Both the position numbers and the translations under genes were made by a program. This document shows, in pieces, positions 23,742 through 32,990 of a stretch of DNA of 64,000 nt (position 1 is the first letter of the stretch; each line of letters starts with the position of its first letter). The notes beneath the pieces were generated by a model that was not told the DNA's origin, searched no databases, and saw nothing but the letters and a program-made list of their open reading frames with translations. The stretch is from contig CATONX010000003.1 in the NCBI GenBank assembly GCA_951801675.1, forward strand, positions 1 to 64,000, written 5' to 3'. Origin of the DNA: an uncultured Eubacteriales bacterium. GTDB taxonomy: Bacteria; Bacillota; Clostridia; Oscillospirales; Acutalibacteraceae.

Positions 23742-23927
23742 ATGATTCTTGATGTAACGGGAATTCCTCTCACACCTGGGAATAACGGAGACGATTGCCT
23801 TGGTAACGGTGAGCATACCGATGAAAATGGGCTTCCCATCGAATGCTGTTGCGACGAATGCGACTATTATTTGGAGTGCTTTCCTGCGTTTATCAAAGAA
23901 GAGCACAAGATTGATATTGTTGATTAG
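23742..23927 (+). CDS. Small Cys-rich acidic protein
   Basis: A 61-aa acidic protein, MILDVTGIPLTPGNNGDDCLGNGEHTDENGLPIECCCDECDYYLECFPAF. The cluster CCCDECDYYLEC and the upstream Cys/His suggest one metal site. It reads like a real small protein and I have the impression of related short proteins in clostridial accessory regions, but cannot name a family. The ribosome binding site is weak (AGGAAATGAATAG before ATG). It is divergent from the RHH gene and would be transcribed across the inverted repeat. Confidence 0.6.
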   Translation: MILDVTGIPLTPGNNGDDCLGNGEHTDENGLPIECCCDECDYYLECFPAFIKEEHKIDIVD

Positions 23928-24010
23928 CCCTGCATCCTTGGCCGATGTGCAAAAAAACATCAAAAGCGAGGGATCAAACGAGACGCTGTGTATTTGCGGG
24001 TATAAAAAAC

Positions 24011-24040
24011 AAATCGCGCACTTGTCTGAGTGCGCGATTT
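24011..24040. terminator. Terminator between the small Cys-rich ORF and tRNA-Leu
   Basis: AAATCGCGCACT-TGTCTG-AGTGCGCGATTT, a perfect 12-bp stem, usable by the plus-strand ORF and by tRNA-Leu on the minus strand. Confidence 0.7.
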
Positions 24041-24053
24041 GTCTGCGACGACT

Positions 24054-24138
24054 TGGTGCGGGTAACAGGGGTCGAACCTGCACGCCTTACGGCACAGGAT
24101 CCTAAATCCTGCGCGTCTGCCAATTCCGCCATACCCGC
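24054..24138 (-). tRNA. tRNA-Leu (anticodon UAG)
   Basis: Minus strand GCGGGTATGGCGGAATTGGC... with acceptor stem GCGGGTA/TACCCGC, anticodon loop TTTAGGA (UAG, reading CUN codons), a long variable arm (TGCCGTAAGGCG) as in class II tRNAs, T arm GGTTCGACCC and an encoded CCA end. 85 nt. Its 3' end faces the decaying HTH/RHH islet. Confidence 0.95.
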
Positions 24139-24209
24139 CGATTGATAAGGAGACTGCTTTGGCAGCCTCCTTATTTTACCGGATTTTCCGCGAGAACGCA
24201 AGGGTGAAA

Positions 24210-24563
24210 TCAGGCTTTGTTGTATACTTCCAAAAGAAGCATGGTTAGGTTGGTCTCTCCGGTGTTGTAAAGTGCGTGGGTGCCGTAGGGCGGATTGACG
24301 ATGATATCGCCCACTGTGACCTCCCTCTTTTCCCCATTGACTTCGGAAATCCCGCTGCCCTCCAGGATGATGTACAGCTCCTGGTCGTTGCCATGGGTGT
24401 GCAGCCCTACGCCGGAACCGGGCGGATAGGTGGAGAAGCGGACAAAGCGGATGGGCACCTCAAAGTCCGACTCTTCGAAAACAAAACCGGAAAGGCTCTT
24501 TGCCTGGCTTCCGTGCGAGTGGTTCCATTTCCGGTCGCATTCCAAGAAGTTGCGTACCAGCAT
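24210..24563 (-). CDS. Cupin-domain protein
   Basis: A 117-aa single-domain cupin. Motif 1 is VGLHTHGNDQELYIILEGSG (metal ligands His, His, Glu) and motif 2 is GDIIVNPPYGTHALYNTGE, where the last ligand is the His of GTHAL. Single cupins of this size include isomerases and ligand-binding proteins, and the substrate cannot be read from sequence. ATG 24563 follows AAGGGGG by 8 bases; the track start is a TTG two codons earlier. It is divergent from cimA with its own TTGTAA-17-TAGAAT promoter. Confidence 0.88.
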   Translation of the reverse strand: MLVRNFLECDRKWNHSHGSQAKSLSGFVFEESDFEVPIRFVRFSTYPPGSGVGLHTHGNDQELYIILEGSGISEVNGEKREVTVGDIIVNPPYGTHALYNTGETNLTMLLLEVYNKA

Positions 24564-24595
24564 GGGCAAAACCCCCTTTTTCTCTTTCTGTCCTT

Positions 24596-24624
24596 ATTCT
24601 ACTCGCTTGCCCCCAAAATTACAA
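24596..24624 (-). promoter_or_regulatory. Promoter of the cupin gene
   Basis: Minus strand TTGTAA, 17-base spacer and TAGAAT. Confidence 0.6.
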
Positions 24625-24644
24625 GGAAAACCAATGCCCGGCGG

Positions 24645-24673
24645 TTGACAAGCGGGGAAAATTCCTCCATAAT
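24645..24673 (+). promoter_or_regulatory. Promoter of cimA
   Basis: TTGACA, 17-base spacer and CATAAT, about 33 bases before the ATG. No T-box or leader peptide fits in this short leader. Confidence 0.7.
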
Positions 24674-24705
24674 GAAAGGCAAATCAAAATTTGGGGGTGT
24701 CGGTT

Positions 24706-26286
24706 ATGCAGCGCGCAATCGAACTGTTCGATTCCACCTTGCGCGACGGTGCGCAGGGAGAAGGAATCTCCCTGTCGGTGGAGGATAAGCTGGCGATTAC
24801 CAGGTTGTTGGATTCCTTGGGGGTCGCCTACATTGAAGCGGGCAACCCGGCCTCCAATCCAAAGGACATGGAATATTTCCAGCAGATTGAGAAAATGACG
24901 TTTGCCCACGCGACCATTGTCGCCTTCGGTTCCACCCGGCGAAAAGGGATAAAAGCGGCGCAGGACGCGAACGTGCAGGCTCTTTTGCAGGCAAACGCGC
25001 CGGTGTGCTGCATTTTCGGAAAGAGCTGGAAGCTGCATGTGACGGAAATCCTGGGGACCACCCCTCAGGAAAACTTCGCCATGATCGGGGATACGGTTCG
25101 TTACCTCAAGGAGCATGGAAAACGGGTCTTTTTTGACGCGGAGCATTTCTTCGACGGCTACAAGGACGACCCGGCGTTCGCCTTGGCAGCGTTGCAGGCA
25201 GCGGCGGACGCGGGCGCAGAACGCTTGATTTTGTGCGACACCAACGGCGGAACCTTCCCTGACGAGATCGGGAAAATCACCGGCGAGGTGGCGAAGCGGT
25301 TCCCAGAAGGGACGGTAGGGATTCACTGCCACAACGACTGCGGCATGGCGGTCGCGGGAACGGTGGCCGCGGTGCAGGCGGGAGCCGGGCAGGTGCAGGG
25401 CACCTGGCTTGGCTTTGGCGAGCGGTGCGGCAATGCGAACCTTTCCACCATTGCGGCCAATTTGCAGCTCAAGCGGGGAATCCTGTGCATCCCGCCGGAG
25501 AACCTGATGAGCCTAACGCCGGTTTCCAGGGAAATCGCGGAAATCGCCAACGTGCGCATTCCCCATACCCAGCCATTTATCGGCGCTTCCGCCTTTGCCC
25601 ATAAGGCGGGGATGCACGCGGACGGGGTGCTGAAATTATCCCGGTCCTTTGAGCAGGTAAGCCCGGAATCGGTGGGCAACGAGCGGCGGTTCCTCATGTC
25701 TGAGCAGACGGGGCGGGCGGCTGTTTTGCAGCGGGTGCAGCGGGTCTGCCCGGAGCTTACCAGGGAATCACGAGAGACCCAGGTGATTCTCGACCGGTTA
25801 AAGCAGCTCGAGCACGACGGCTATCAGTTTGAAGGGGCGGAGCCCAGCTTTGAACTGGTGGTGCGCAAGGCGCTGGGAATGTATGAGCCCTTCTTTGAGC
25901 TGGTCAGCTATAAGGTGCTCGACGAGGAGCCCAGGGACGACACCGGCAATTCCGCCACCGCCACCATCAAAATCCGGGTGGGCGGCGAGCTTTGCATCGC
26001 GGCGGCGGAAGGGGACGGCCCGGTTCACGCACTGGACCTGGCGCTGCGGGAGGCGCTGGCCCATTTCTACCGGTCCATGGGCCGATGCCGGCTGATTGAC
26101 TATAAGGTGCGCGTGATGGACTCTAAGCAGGCCACCGCCGCCAACGTCCGGGTCCTCATCACCTCCACCGACGGCAAGGACGTGTGGACCACGGTAGGCG
26201 TTTCCACCGACGTTATTCAGGCAAGCTGGCTTGCCCTGGTGGATTCCTTCGAATATCGATTGACCCGGGACCATGCGGCGCGATAA
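24706..26286 (+). CDS. cimA: Citramalate synthase
   Basis: Condenses pyruvate and acetyl-CoA to (R)-citramalate, the first step of the threonine-independent route to isoleucine. DRE-TIM-type catalytic domain: ELFDSTLRDGAQGEGISLS at the N terminus, GTVGIHCHNDCGMAVA with the metal-binding His-x-His, and a C-terminal LeuA allosteric-type domain (about residues 400-520) where isoleucine feedback would act. 526 aa matches the CimA type better than short LeuA proteins. ATG 24706 follows TTGGGGGTG. leuBCD genes are not in the window, so it stands apart from its pathway partners. Confidence 0.9.
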   Translation: MQRAIELFDSTLRDGAQGEGISLSVEDKLAITRLLDSLGVAYIEAGNPASNPKDMEYFQQIEKMTFAHATIVAFGSTRRKGIKAAQDANVQALLQANAPVCCIFGKSWKLHVTEILGTTPQENFAMIGDTVRYLKEHGKRVFFDAEHFFDGYKDDPAFALAALQAAADAGAERLILCDTNGGTFPDEIGKITGEVAKRFPEGTVGIHCHNDCGMAVAGTVAAVQAGAGQVQGTWLGFGERCGNANLSTIAANLQLKRGILCIPPENLMSLTPVSREIAEIANVRIPHTQPFIGASAFAHKAGMHADGVLKLSRSFEQVSPESVGNERRFLMSEQTGRAAVLQRVQRVCPELTRESRETQVILDRLKQLEHDGYQFEGAEPSFELVVRKALGMYEPFFELVSYKVLDEEPRDDTGNSATATIKIRVGGELCIAAAEGDGPVHALDLALREALAHFYRSMGRCRLIDYKVRVMDSKQATAANVRVLITSTDGKDVWTTVGVSTDVIQASWLALVDSFEYRLTRDHAAR

Positions 26287-26370
26287 AAGCGGCAGGACCG
26301 GTTTATACTAAGCATAGGAAGCAAGGCCGCCGGATGTGCGGCCTATAAAAAAGGATGTCCCACAGAATAG

Positions 26371-27648
<1,278 letters not shown>

Positions 27649-27667
27649 GGAAGGGGAAGGAAAGGGA

Positions 27668-28069
27668 ATGCAGCAGTTTTTCCCCTTTGCAGGAGATTTG
27701 AAAACCATTAGCCCGCTGTCTCTGGCCTATGTGGGCGACGGGGTTTATGAGCTGATGATCCGGCAGCGGCTGATCGGAGCGGGAAACTGCCCGCCCAAAA
27801 AGCTGCACACGGCGGCGGTGGCTCTGGCGAAGGCACCTGCCCAGGCTTCTGCCGCCGCCCGGATTCTTCCCCTGCTCACCGAAGAGGAGCAGGCCGTTTT
27901 CCGCCGGGGGCGCAACGCCCACCCTGCCAGGCGGGTGCCGCAGAACGCGTCGGTGGAGGAATACCACCAGGCGACGGCCCTGGAATGCCTGTTCGGCTGG
28001 CTCTACCTGAAAGGGGACGGCGAACGGCTTCGGGTACTCTTTGAAGAAGCCGTGAAAGAAGAGGCATAG
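27668..28069 (+). CDS. mrnC: Mini-ribonuclease III
   Basis: RNase III-like enzyme without dsRNA-binding domain that matures 23S rRNA in Firmicutes. The catalytic motif is SLAYVGDGVYELMIRQRLI near residue 20; the second acidic site is in ALECLFGWLYLKGD near the C terminus. 133 aa fits. The ATG at 27668 has AAGGAAAGG upstream; the track ORF starts inside obgE and is rejected. It ends the obgE operon before a perfect terminator stem. Confidence 0.93.
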   Translation: MQQFFPFAGDLKTISPLSLAYVGDGVYELMIRQRLIGAGNCPPKKLHTAAVALAKAPAQASAAARILPLLTEEEQAVFRRGRNAHPARRVPQNASVEEYHQATALECLFGWLYLKGDGERLRVLFEEAVKEEA

Positions 28070-28071
28070 AC

Positions 28072-28113
28072 ATAAGAAAAGAAGGAGGCCTTCTAGCCTC
28101 CTTCTTTTCTTAT
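28072..28113. terminator. Bidirectional terminator
   Basis: ATAAGAAAAGAAGGAGGC-CTTCTA-GCCTCCTTCTTTTCTTAT is a perfect 18-bp stem between convergent mrnC and the anti-sigma gene. Confidence 0.88.
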
Positions 28114-28114
28114 G

Positions 28115-28942
28115 TTATCCCTTTGCGCTGTGAACCCATGTTGAGGTATATACACCCACACTGGAATGGCAGGTGAACCGATTGCTCATTTCGGTTGTAC
28201 AGTTTCCTTCAAAATAGCTGACTCCTACCACAAATTCGTAGTCCCATGTTTCCCAGCCGTCGCGATTCAAAATGTCATATACGTTGGAGCCGCCGTTCCA
28301 ATCTTCATCCAGATTGGGGACATCGGGAAAAACATAACCGAAAATTTCCGGCTTGAGATCGACGCGGATCATGTAGTATCCTTTTTCTCCGCCGGGAAAG
28401 CTGCTCGTAAAGGTGTTTTCTCCTGTGCGTGTCAACGTTATGGGAATCCAGCTATACAAATAGGTGTTATTGCTGTCAACTGCAGAATAAGCGTTCCATT
28501 TAAACATCTCTCTTATCGATTGTTTTACAGCGGGATTTTCCCCAATATAGACGTAGCTCACCTGTACACAGTCGTCCACGGGCACCGAGGCATCAATACC
28601 GTTTACCGTCAAATTGATATGAATCCGGTTACCCCAGTGAAGATACTGATAATAGAAATTCTGGTTATAATGGAAGAAGACCGATACGCTCCCGCAGACC
28701 AGCACCACCGCCATAATCAGAGACAGCACCCGGTTGCGCAGCTTCTGGAAGGGTCGTTTCTTTTTGATGTTTTGGGCTGGGTCTGGCAGCTCATACTCCT
28801 TTGCCTGCATGGCGTCGAGTATCTGCCGGCAGGGCTCGCACCCGCGCACATGCTCCTCCACAGCTCGCTGACTTTCTGCGCTGCAAAGGCCGTCCACATA
28901 GCTTGGCAGTAAATCCTGAATGATGTTGCATGGATAACTCAT
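28115..28942 (-). CDS. Anti-sigma factor with zinc-finger (zf-HC2) and exported sensor domain, copy A
   Basis: A 275-aa single-pass membrane protein: N-terminal anti-sigma zinc-binding region with the HxxxCxxC motif (EEHVRGCEPCRQ near residue 31), a basic stretch, one membrane helix (about 70-92) and an external domain of about 180 residues without known family (FPGGEKGYYMIRVDL). It should bind the sigma factor until an external signal releases it. The ATG overlaps the sigma stop as ATGA, a tightly coupled pair. It is about one third identical by eye to copy B at 29596. Confidence 0.85.
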   Translation of the reverse strand: MSYPCNIIQDLLPSYVDGLCSAESQRAVEEHVRGCEPCRQILDAMQAKEYELPDPAQNIKKKRPFQKLRNRVLSLIMAVVLVCGSVSVFFHYNQNFYYQYLHWGNRIHINLTVNGIDASVPVDDCVQVSYVYIGENPAVKQSIREMFKWNAYSAVDSNNTYLYSWIPITLTRTGENTFTSSFPGGEKGYYMIRVDLKPEIFGYVFPDVPNLDEDWNGGSNVYDILNRDGWETWDYEFVVGVSYFEGNCTTEMSNRFTCHSSVGVYTSTWVHSAKG

Positions 28943-29433
28943 TCGTTTATACCCTCCTTCAGATGAGCCTGAATTTTCAGTTTCGCCCGGTAAAAGGTGG
29001 TCCGAGCCCAGTTTTCACTTTTGCCGAACAGTTCCCCAATCTGCGCAAATTTTAGATTGCCGAAAAGACGCAGATTCGCCACTTCATTGTAAGGCTGCTC
29101 GAGCCGGTGAATGGCCCGGTAGATTTCCATGGCCCCTTGTGCCGCCAGAAACGCTTCGTCCACAACAAAGGGGGAAAGGAGCTCGTCCTTCGGAAAGGCT
29201 ACTTCTGCATGCCGTTTCTTTTTGCGCAGGTATTTATAAAACTGATGCTTTGCAATTTGACACAGCCACACATACAGAGTGCACTCTCCGCGAAACCGGT
29301 CGATGGATACCACCGCCTGATAAAAGGTCTCCTGGGTCAGGTCTTCGGCCAGCGCGGCGTTTTTGGTCAAGGAAACCAGATAGTGGTAGACTTGCGGATA
29401 GTATTGCTGCGCGATGTCATCCATCTGTCCCAT
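28939..29433 (-). CDS. ECF-type RNA polymerase sigma factor
   Basis: A 164-aa sigma-70 family protein with only regions 2 and 4. Region 2 is YYPQVYHYLVSLTKNAALAEDLTQETFYQAV, and region 4 is LEQPYNEVANLRLFGNLKFAQIGELFGKSENWARTTFYRAKLKI. ATG 29433 (MGQMDDIAQQ) follows GGGGGGAATAGG; the track start 40 codons earlier runs through the promoter. The anti-sigma gene overlaps its stop. A 7-bp-arm palindrome upstream may be part of its control. ECF sigma factors usually activate their own operon and envelope-stress genes. Confidence 0.9.
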   Translation of the reverse strand: MGQMDDIAQQYYPQVYHYLVSLTKNAALAEDLTQETFYQAVVSIDRFRGECTLYVWLCQIAKHQFYKYLRKKKRHAEVAFPKDELLSPFVVDEAFLAAQGAMEIYRAIHRLEQPYNEVANLRLFGNLKFAQIGELFGKSENWARTTFYRAKLKIQAHLKEGINE

Positions 29434-29480
29434 CCTATTCCCCCCTTTTCCGATGATAAGTACCCAAAAGATGCGCAATG

Positions 29481-29502
29481 TCACAAATGAATTGTTTTGT
29501 GA
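29481..29502. promoter_or_regulatory. Palindrome upstream of the ECF sigma gene
   Basis: TCACAAA and TTTGTGA are perfect 7-bp arms around 8 bases, about 50 bases before the start codon and next to a possible -35 (TGACAT, minus strand). Candidate operator; binding protein unknown. Confidence 0.45.
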
Positions 29503-29595
29503 GCAGATATCACAGCAATGAAAATGCCCAGACCAGATCGTTTGATTGACCACGGTCCGGGCAATCTTCTTTTATCCTCACGACGAGGATTGAAT

Positions 29596-30408
29596 TTAGA
29601 TGCCAACGCTCAGGTAGGCGCTAAGATGCATCACATCCTGAGTCCGGCAGGTGACGGAAGACTGCATCTGAAGCGGGAATCCATACGCTTGGCTTTGAAC
29701 GGTAAGGTCAAAGTCCAGATCCCAGAGGTCCCAGGATTCCAGGTTATAGATGGGATAGGTCCCTCCGACTTCATAGGCGCTGAAATCCCGGCCGGGGAAC
29801 AGTTGGTCATAGAGTTCATGCTTTACCCGCAAATCCAAAAGGTAATACCCCTTCTGTCCGCCCGGAAGGCTGGCGGTTAAGGTGCTTCCCTGGTCGGTGC
29901 GTTCCCAGGATAAGGGGGTCCCGCCGCTGAAGTCAGAGAATTCTTGGGAGAAAAGAGAATACGAGTACAGCATGCTCGCTACCTCTCTGAAGCTTGTCTG
30001 GTCCTCGCCCGCATAATAGGCGTTAGTTTGGATATAGTCTTCAATGGGAAAAGAGGGGTCCAAGTTATGGAGATGGATGTTCACAAAGATCCGGTCGCCT
30101 CGGTAGAGATACCGATAATACAGGTTCGGCTGATAGGCAAAGGCGACGGCAACCACAGCGAAAACCAGAACCACCGCCATAATCGATGCGAGAATCCGGT
30201 TGCGCCGCCTCTTGGGTGACGTTTTCTCCCTGGCCGCAGGCGACCGGTCGGTAATCTCGACCTCGTTTGCCTCCATGGCGTCGAGGAACTCGCGGCATTC
30301 CCCGCAGCCGCGCACATGTTTCTCCACCGTCTGGCGCTCCTCTTCGCTGCAAAGCCCCTCCACATACTCGGTCAGCAGATTCTGTACCTGTTTGCAATCC
30401 GGCATCAT
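29596..30408 (-). CDS. Anti-sigma-like membrane protein, orphan copy B
   Basis: A 270-aa paralog of the anti-sigma factor at 28115. It has the same zinc motif (EKHVRGCGECREF), a membrane helix near 72-94 (ILASIMAVVLVFAVVAVAFAY), and a matching external domain with LPGGQKGYYLLDLRV and YYRYLYRGDRIFVNI against YYQYLHWGNRIHINL in copy A. No sigma gene precedes it; the sigma gene lies downstream after a 162-base gap. It may inhibit the same sigma factor with a different external signal, or a sigma factor encoded elsewhere. The start is ATG after GGGAGGG. Confidence 0.8.
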   Translation of the reverse strand: MMPDCKQVQNLLTEYVEGLCSEEERQTVEKHVRGCGECREFLDAMEANEVEITDRSPAAREKTSPKRRRNRILASIMAVVLVFAVVAVAFAYQPNLYYRYLYRGDRIFVNIHLHNLDPSFPIEDYIQTNAYYAGEDQTSFREVASMLYSYSLFSQEFSDFSGGTPLSWERTDQGSTLTASLPGGQKGYYLLDLRVKHELYDQLFPGRDFSAYEVGGTYPIYNLESWDLWDLDFDLTVQSQAYGFPLQMQSSVTCRTQDVMHLSAYLSVGI

Positions 30409-30544
30409 CAAAATTTCCCTCCCTTGTTTTCTGAGCGCCGGCCTTATTCAAAACCGGGCGCTGGTTTTCTTCTTCTGTGCATGGCCTCCATGTTCCGAAA
30501 TTCCCGCTGATTCCCCTGTCGGAGGGGACATCCAAACCTAGTGG

Positions 30545-30592
30545 AGCGCCCTCTTGCCGAGCCTTATAACTTGCCGTACAGGCAAGAGCGCT
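30545..30592 (-). other. Mutually exclusive hairpins in the leader of anti-sigma copy B
   Basis: CTCTTGCC (30551-30558) and CTTGCC (30571-30576) can each pair with GGCAAGAG (30581-30588). The larger stem extends with AGCG/CGCT across a bulge. Such competing stems are typical of regulatory leaders, but no known riboswitch class was recognised. Confidence 0.3.
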
Positions 30593-30711
30593 GGGCAGGG
30601 AAGAGCGGGCTGTCGTAACCGCAGCATGACCGGATTTTCACAAACGGTTCGCCTATCTGGCGCGGGAGGCAGCCAGTTTTGCCGCTAAAAAACGGGAATT
30701 TGTATCACAAC

Positions 30712-30759
30712 AGAAAGCCCGGACTACCGTCCTTTTTCAAGGCGGCTGTCCGGGCTTCT
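30712..30759 (-). terminator. Terminator of the lipoprotein-RR-HK operon
   Basis: On the minus strand AGAAGCCCGGAC pairs with GTCCGGGCTTTCT, with additional inner pairs, right after the kinase stop. Confidence 0.7.
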
Positions 30760-30761
30760 GT

Positions 30762-32249
30762 CTATTGCAATTCCTGCGGGGGATCTTCCTCGCCGCCCTC
30801 CGGCGCGCTGGCCACGGGCAAAGTAATGATGACGTCGGTGCCGGAGCTCTCCACCGACCGGAGCTCCAGACTGCCGCCGTGCATACGGATGATTTCATCC
30901 GCCACCGCTAAGCCGATTCCCGAACCGCGGCGGGTGTGGTTTGCTTTGTAGAACTTCTCCTTTACCTTGGATAAGTCTTCTGCGGAAATGCCGCAGCCGG
31001 TGTCGCTGATGACGACGCGGATTTCCCCGTCGCCTTCCTCCGCTTCCACCCGGACCCGGCCTCCTGCGTCAGAATATTTGAAAGCATTGTCCAGAATGTT
31101 GACAAACACCTGCTTGAGCCGGTTACGGTCGCCCATTACAACCGGAAGCAGCTCTGGCTCGTAATAGATGAGCTCGATGTTTTCCCGTTTGGACCGTTCC
31201 TGGAACATGAACACCGCTTCGCCCAACTCAGCAAGAATGTCGATTTTCTCCATCTTCATGGTCAGCCGTCCGCTTTGCAGCCTGGAAAAATCCAAAAGCT
31301 CCTCCACGATTCCGGACAGCCGCTCCGATTCGCCGATGATGACATCCATGCCCTTCTCCATCATTTCCCGGTCCTTGACCGGATCGAGAGCCATCAGCGT
31401 CTCGCCCCAGCCCTTGATGGCGGTCAGGGGAGTACGCAGCTCGTGGGAAACGGAGGAGATGAAGTCGTTCTTCATTTTCTCGGTGGTACCCAGCTCTCCC
31501 GCCATGTAGTTGATGGTGTCACACAGGTCACCGATTTCATCGTTATACTTTTTCTCCAAACGGGCGTCAAAATCGCCCAGGGCGATTTTGCGGGCCGTTA
31601 CACCGATTTCCTTGACTGGAATGACAATGGAATTGATAAAATAAGACCCGGACATGATGACAAACAGGATCACCGCAATTCCGATCACCAGCAGCACCGA
31701 AACAATGATGAAAATCTGCCGGTCCGCCCCGGAAAGGGACACCACCAGCCGCACAGCGCCCGTCATTTCCTCGGCGTTGGTCAGGATATAGGTATACGCC
31801 ATGACGTTTTCTCCGCTGGAGAGGTGATAGGAGGCAACCCCGATGCGCTGCCCCGACTTTACGCCCAGCGCCATGTCGTAGTCCGGCCGTTCCGTCAGCT
31901 CCGGGGTAAAGCCGGCGGAGGAAAGGATAAAGTCGCCGTTTTGGTCAAAGACCTGCAGCTCCACCTGCTCTTTGAGGCTGAAATTTTCCACGGCGTTGAT
32001 GGAGCGGGACGCGAATTCCGATTGGCTTTGGTTGGCGTACCTCGAAAAGCTTTCCTGAGTGGTGGTCATGATGTTCCCCAGCTGCCAGCGGATGCCGCTG
32101 TAATAATAGTCCTGCACAATAAAGGCCATGGCCAGCTCAATGACGATCAGAATGGCCAGGATCAACCCTAGGCTGTTAAAAAGCCATCGCTGGGTGATCC
32201 CCTTGGAAGACATGTGTTCCACGCCCGGCAACGATAATTTCTTTCGCAT
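30762..32249 (-). CDS. Membrane sensor histidine kinase
   Basis: A 495-aa kinase: membrane helix near 28-50, an external sensor of about 130 residues, second helix near 182-205, HAMP domain, HisKA with phospho-acceptor in SSVSHELRTPLTAIKGW, and a HATPase domain with N-box ILDNAFKYS, G1 DTGCGIS and G2 GSGIGLAV. ATG 32249 lies 2 bases after the response-regulator stop, so it is translationally coupled; the ribosome binding site is weak and MSSKGITQ (32213) is an alternative. Third gene of a lipoprotein-regulator-kinase operon, which suggests an envelope signal. Confidence 0.93.
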   Translation of the reverse strand: MRKKLSLPGVEHMSSKGITQRWLFNSLGLILAILIVIELAMAFIVQDYYYSGIRWQLGNIMTTTQESFSRYANQSQSEFASRSINAVENFSLKEQVELQVFDQNGDFILSSAGFTPELTERPDYDMALGVKSGQRIGVASYHLSSGENVMAYTYILTNAEEMTGAVRLVVSLSGADRQIFIIVSVLLVIGIAVILFVIMSGSYFINSIVIPVKEIGVTARKIALGDFDARLEKKYNDEIGDLCDTINYMAGELGTTEKMKNDFISSVSHELRTPLTAIKGWGETLMALDPVKDREMMEKGMDVIIGESERLSGIVEELLDFSRLQSGRLTMKMEKIDILAELGEAVFMFQERSKRENIELIYYEPELLPVVMGDRNRLKQVFVNILDNAFKYSDAGGRVRVEAEEGDGEIRVVISDTGCGISAEDLSKVKEKFYKANHTRRGSGIGLAVADEIIRMHGGSLELRSVESSGTDVIITLPVASAPEGGEEDPPQELQ

Positions 32250-32251
32250 GG

Positions 32252-32953
32252 TTACGCCTGCCATTTATATCCCAAGCCCCAGACAGTAATGATGTGCTTG
32301 GGGGCCGATGGCTCCTCCTCGATCTTCATTCGCAGCCGCCGCACATTGACGTCTACGATTTTTTCTTCGCCGAAGTACCCTTCGCCCCAGACCTTGTTGA
32401 GAATATCCGTGCGCCCCAGTGCTTTGCCCGGATTGGTCATGAAGCACTCCATGAACTGGTATTCCACATGGGTTAATTCGATCATTTTTCCCTTATGGGA
32501 AAGGGTGCGGTTTCGCACGTTGAGAACAAAGTCGCCCGAGACGATTTCCTCCGACGCGGCCTTTTTTGGCTTGTTGCCGTTCATCTCCACCCGGCGGTAA
32601 AGAGCGTCTACCCGCGCCACAAGCTCCGAGGGAGAAAAAGGTTTTGTCACATAGTCGTCCGCCCCGATCATTAAGCCGCTGACCCGGTCCATTTCCTGGG
32701 ACCGGGCGGTGAGCATGATGATCCCCAGGTTCGGGCTTTTCTGCCTCAATTCCCGGCAGGCGGCCAGACCGTCCATCTCCGGCATCATGATGTCCAGAAG
32801 GGCAATGTCCACGTCACCTTGGAGACTGTCAAACAGTTCCAGCGCCTTCTTCCCGTTTTCCGCCTCGTAGACGGTGTAACCCGCCCGTTTCAAATTGATG
32901 ACTACAAATTCGCGGATGGCGCTTTCGTCCTCCGCCACCAAAATGCTTTTCAT
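32252..32953 (-). CDS. OmpR/PhoB family response regulator
   Basis: A 233-aa two-domain regulator. The receiver has the acidic pair VAEDE, the phosphorylated Asp in ALLDIMMPEMDG (near residue 55), Thr in IIMLTA and Lys in VTKPFSP. The C-terminal winged helix has LTHVEYQFMECF, GEEKIVDVNVRRLRMKI and VWGLGYKW. It receives phosphate from the adjacent kinase. Targets cannot be read here, but the cotranscribed lipoprotein and its own operon are candidates. Confidence 0.95.
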   Translation of the reverse strand: MKSILVAEDESAIREFVVINLKRAGYTVYEAENGKKALELFDSLQGDVDIALLDIMMPEMDGLAACRELRQKSPNLGIIMLTARSQEMDRVSGLMIGADDYVTKPFSPSELVARVDALYRRVEMNGNKPKKAASEEIVSGDFVLNVRNRTLSHKGKMIELTHVEYQFMECFMTNPGKALGRTDILNKVWGEGYFGEEKIVDVNVRRLRMKIEEEPSAPKHIITVWGLGYKWQA

Positions 32954-32990
32954 CGTGTTCCCTCACTTCCAAGTGGTAGTAAAGCCTTAA

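Larger units (their letters stand above)
30409..30761. other. Gene-free region upstream of anti-sigma copy B
   Basis: About 350 bases with no credible ORF. It holds the terminator of the histidine-kinase operon (30712-30759) and, on the leader side of anti-sigma B, overlapping hairpins at 30545-30592. GGCAAGAG can pair with either of two CTTGCC copies there. The stretch 30600-30700 shows nothing I can name. Confidence 0.45.

Noticed and set aside
24054-24138. Attachment-site duplication of the tRNA-Leu 3' end
   Set aside because: No second copy of the tRNA 3' segment was found by eye between 22.6 and 24.0 kb.
24570-24705. T-box or leucine leader before cimA
   Set aside because: The leader is only about 30 bases after the predicted transcription start, too short for either.
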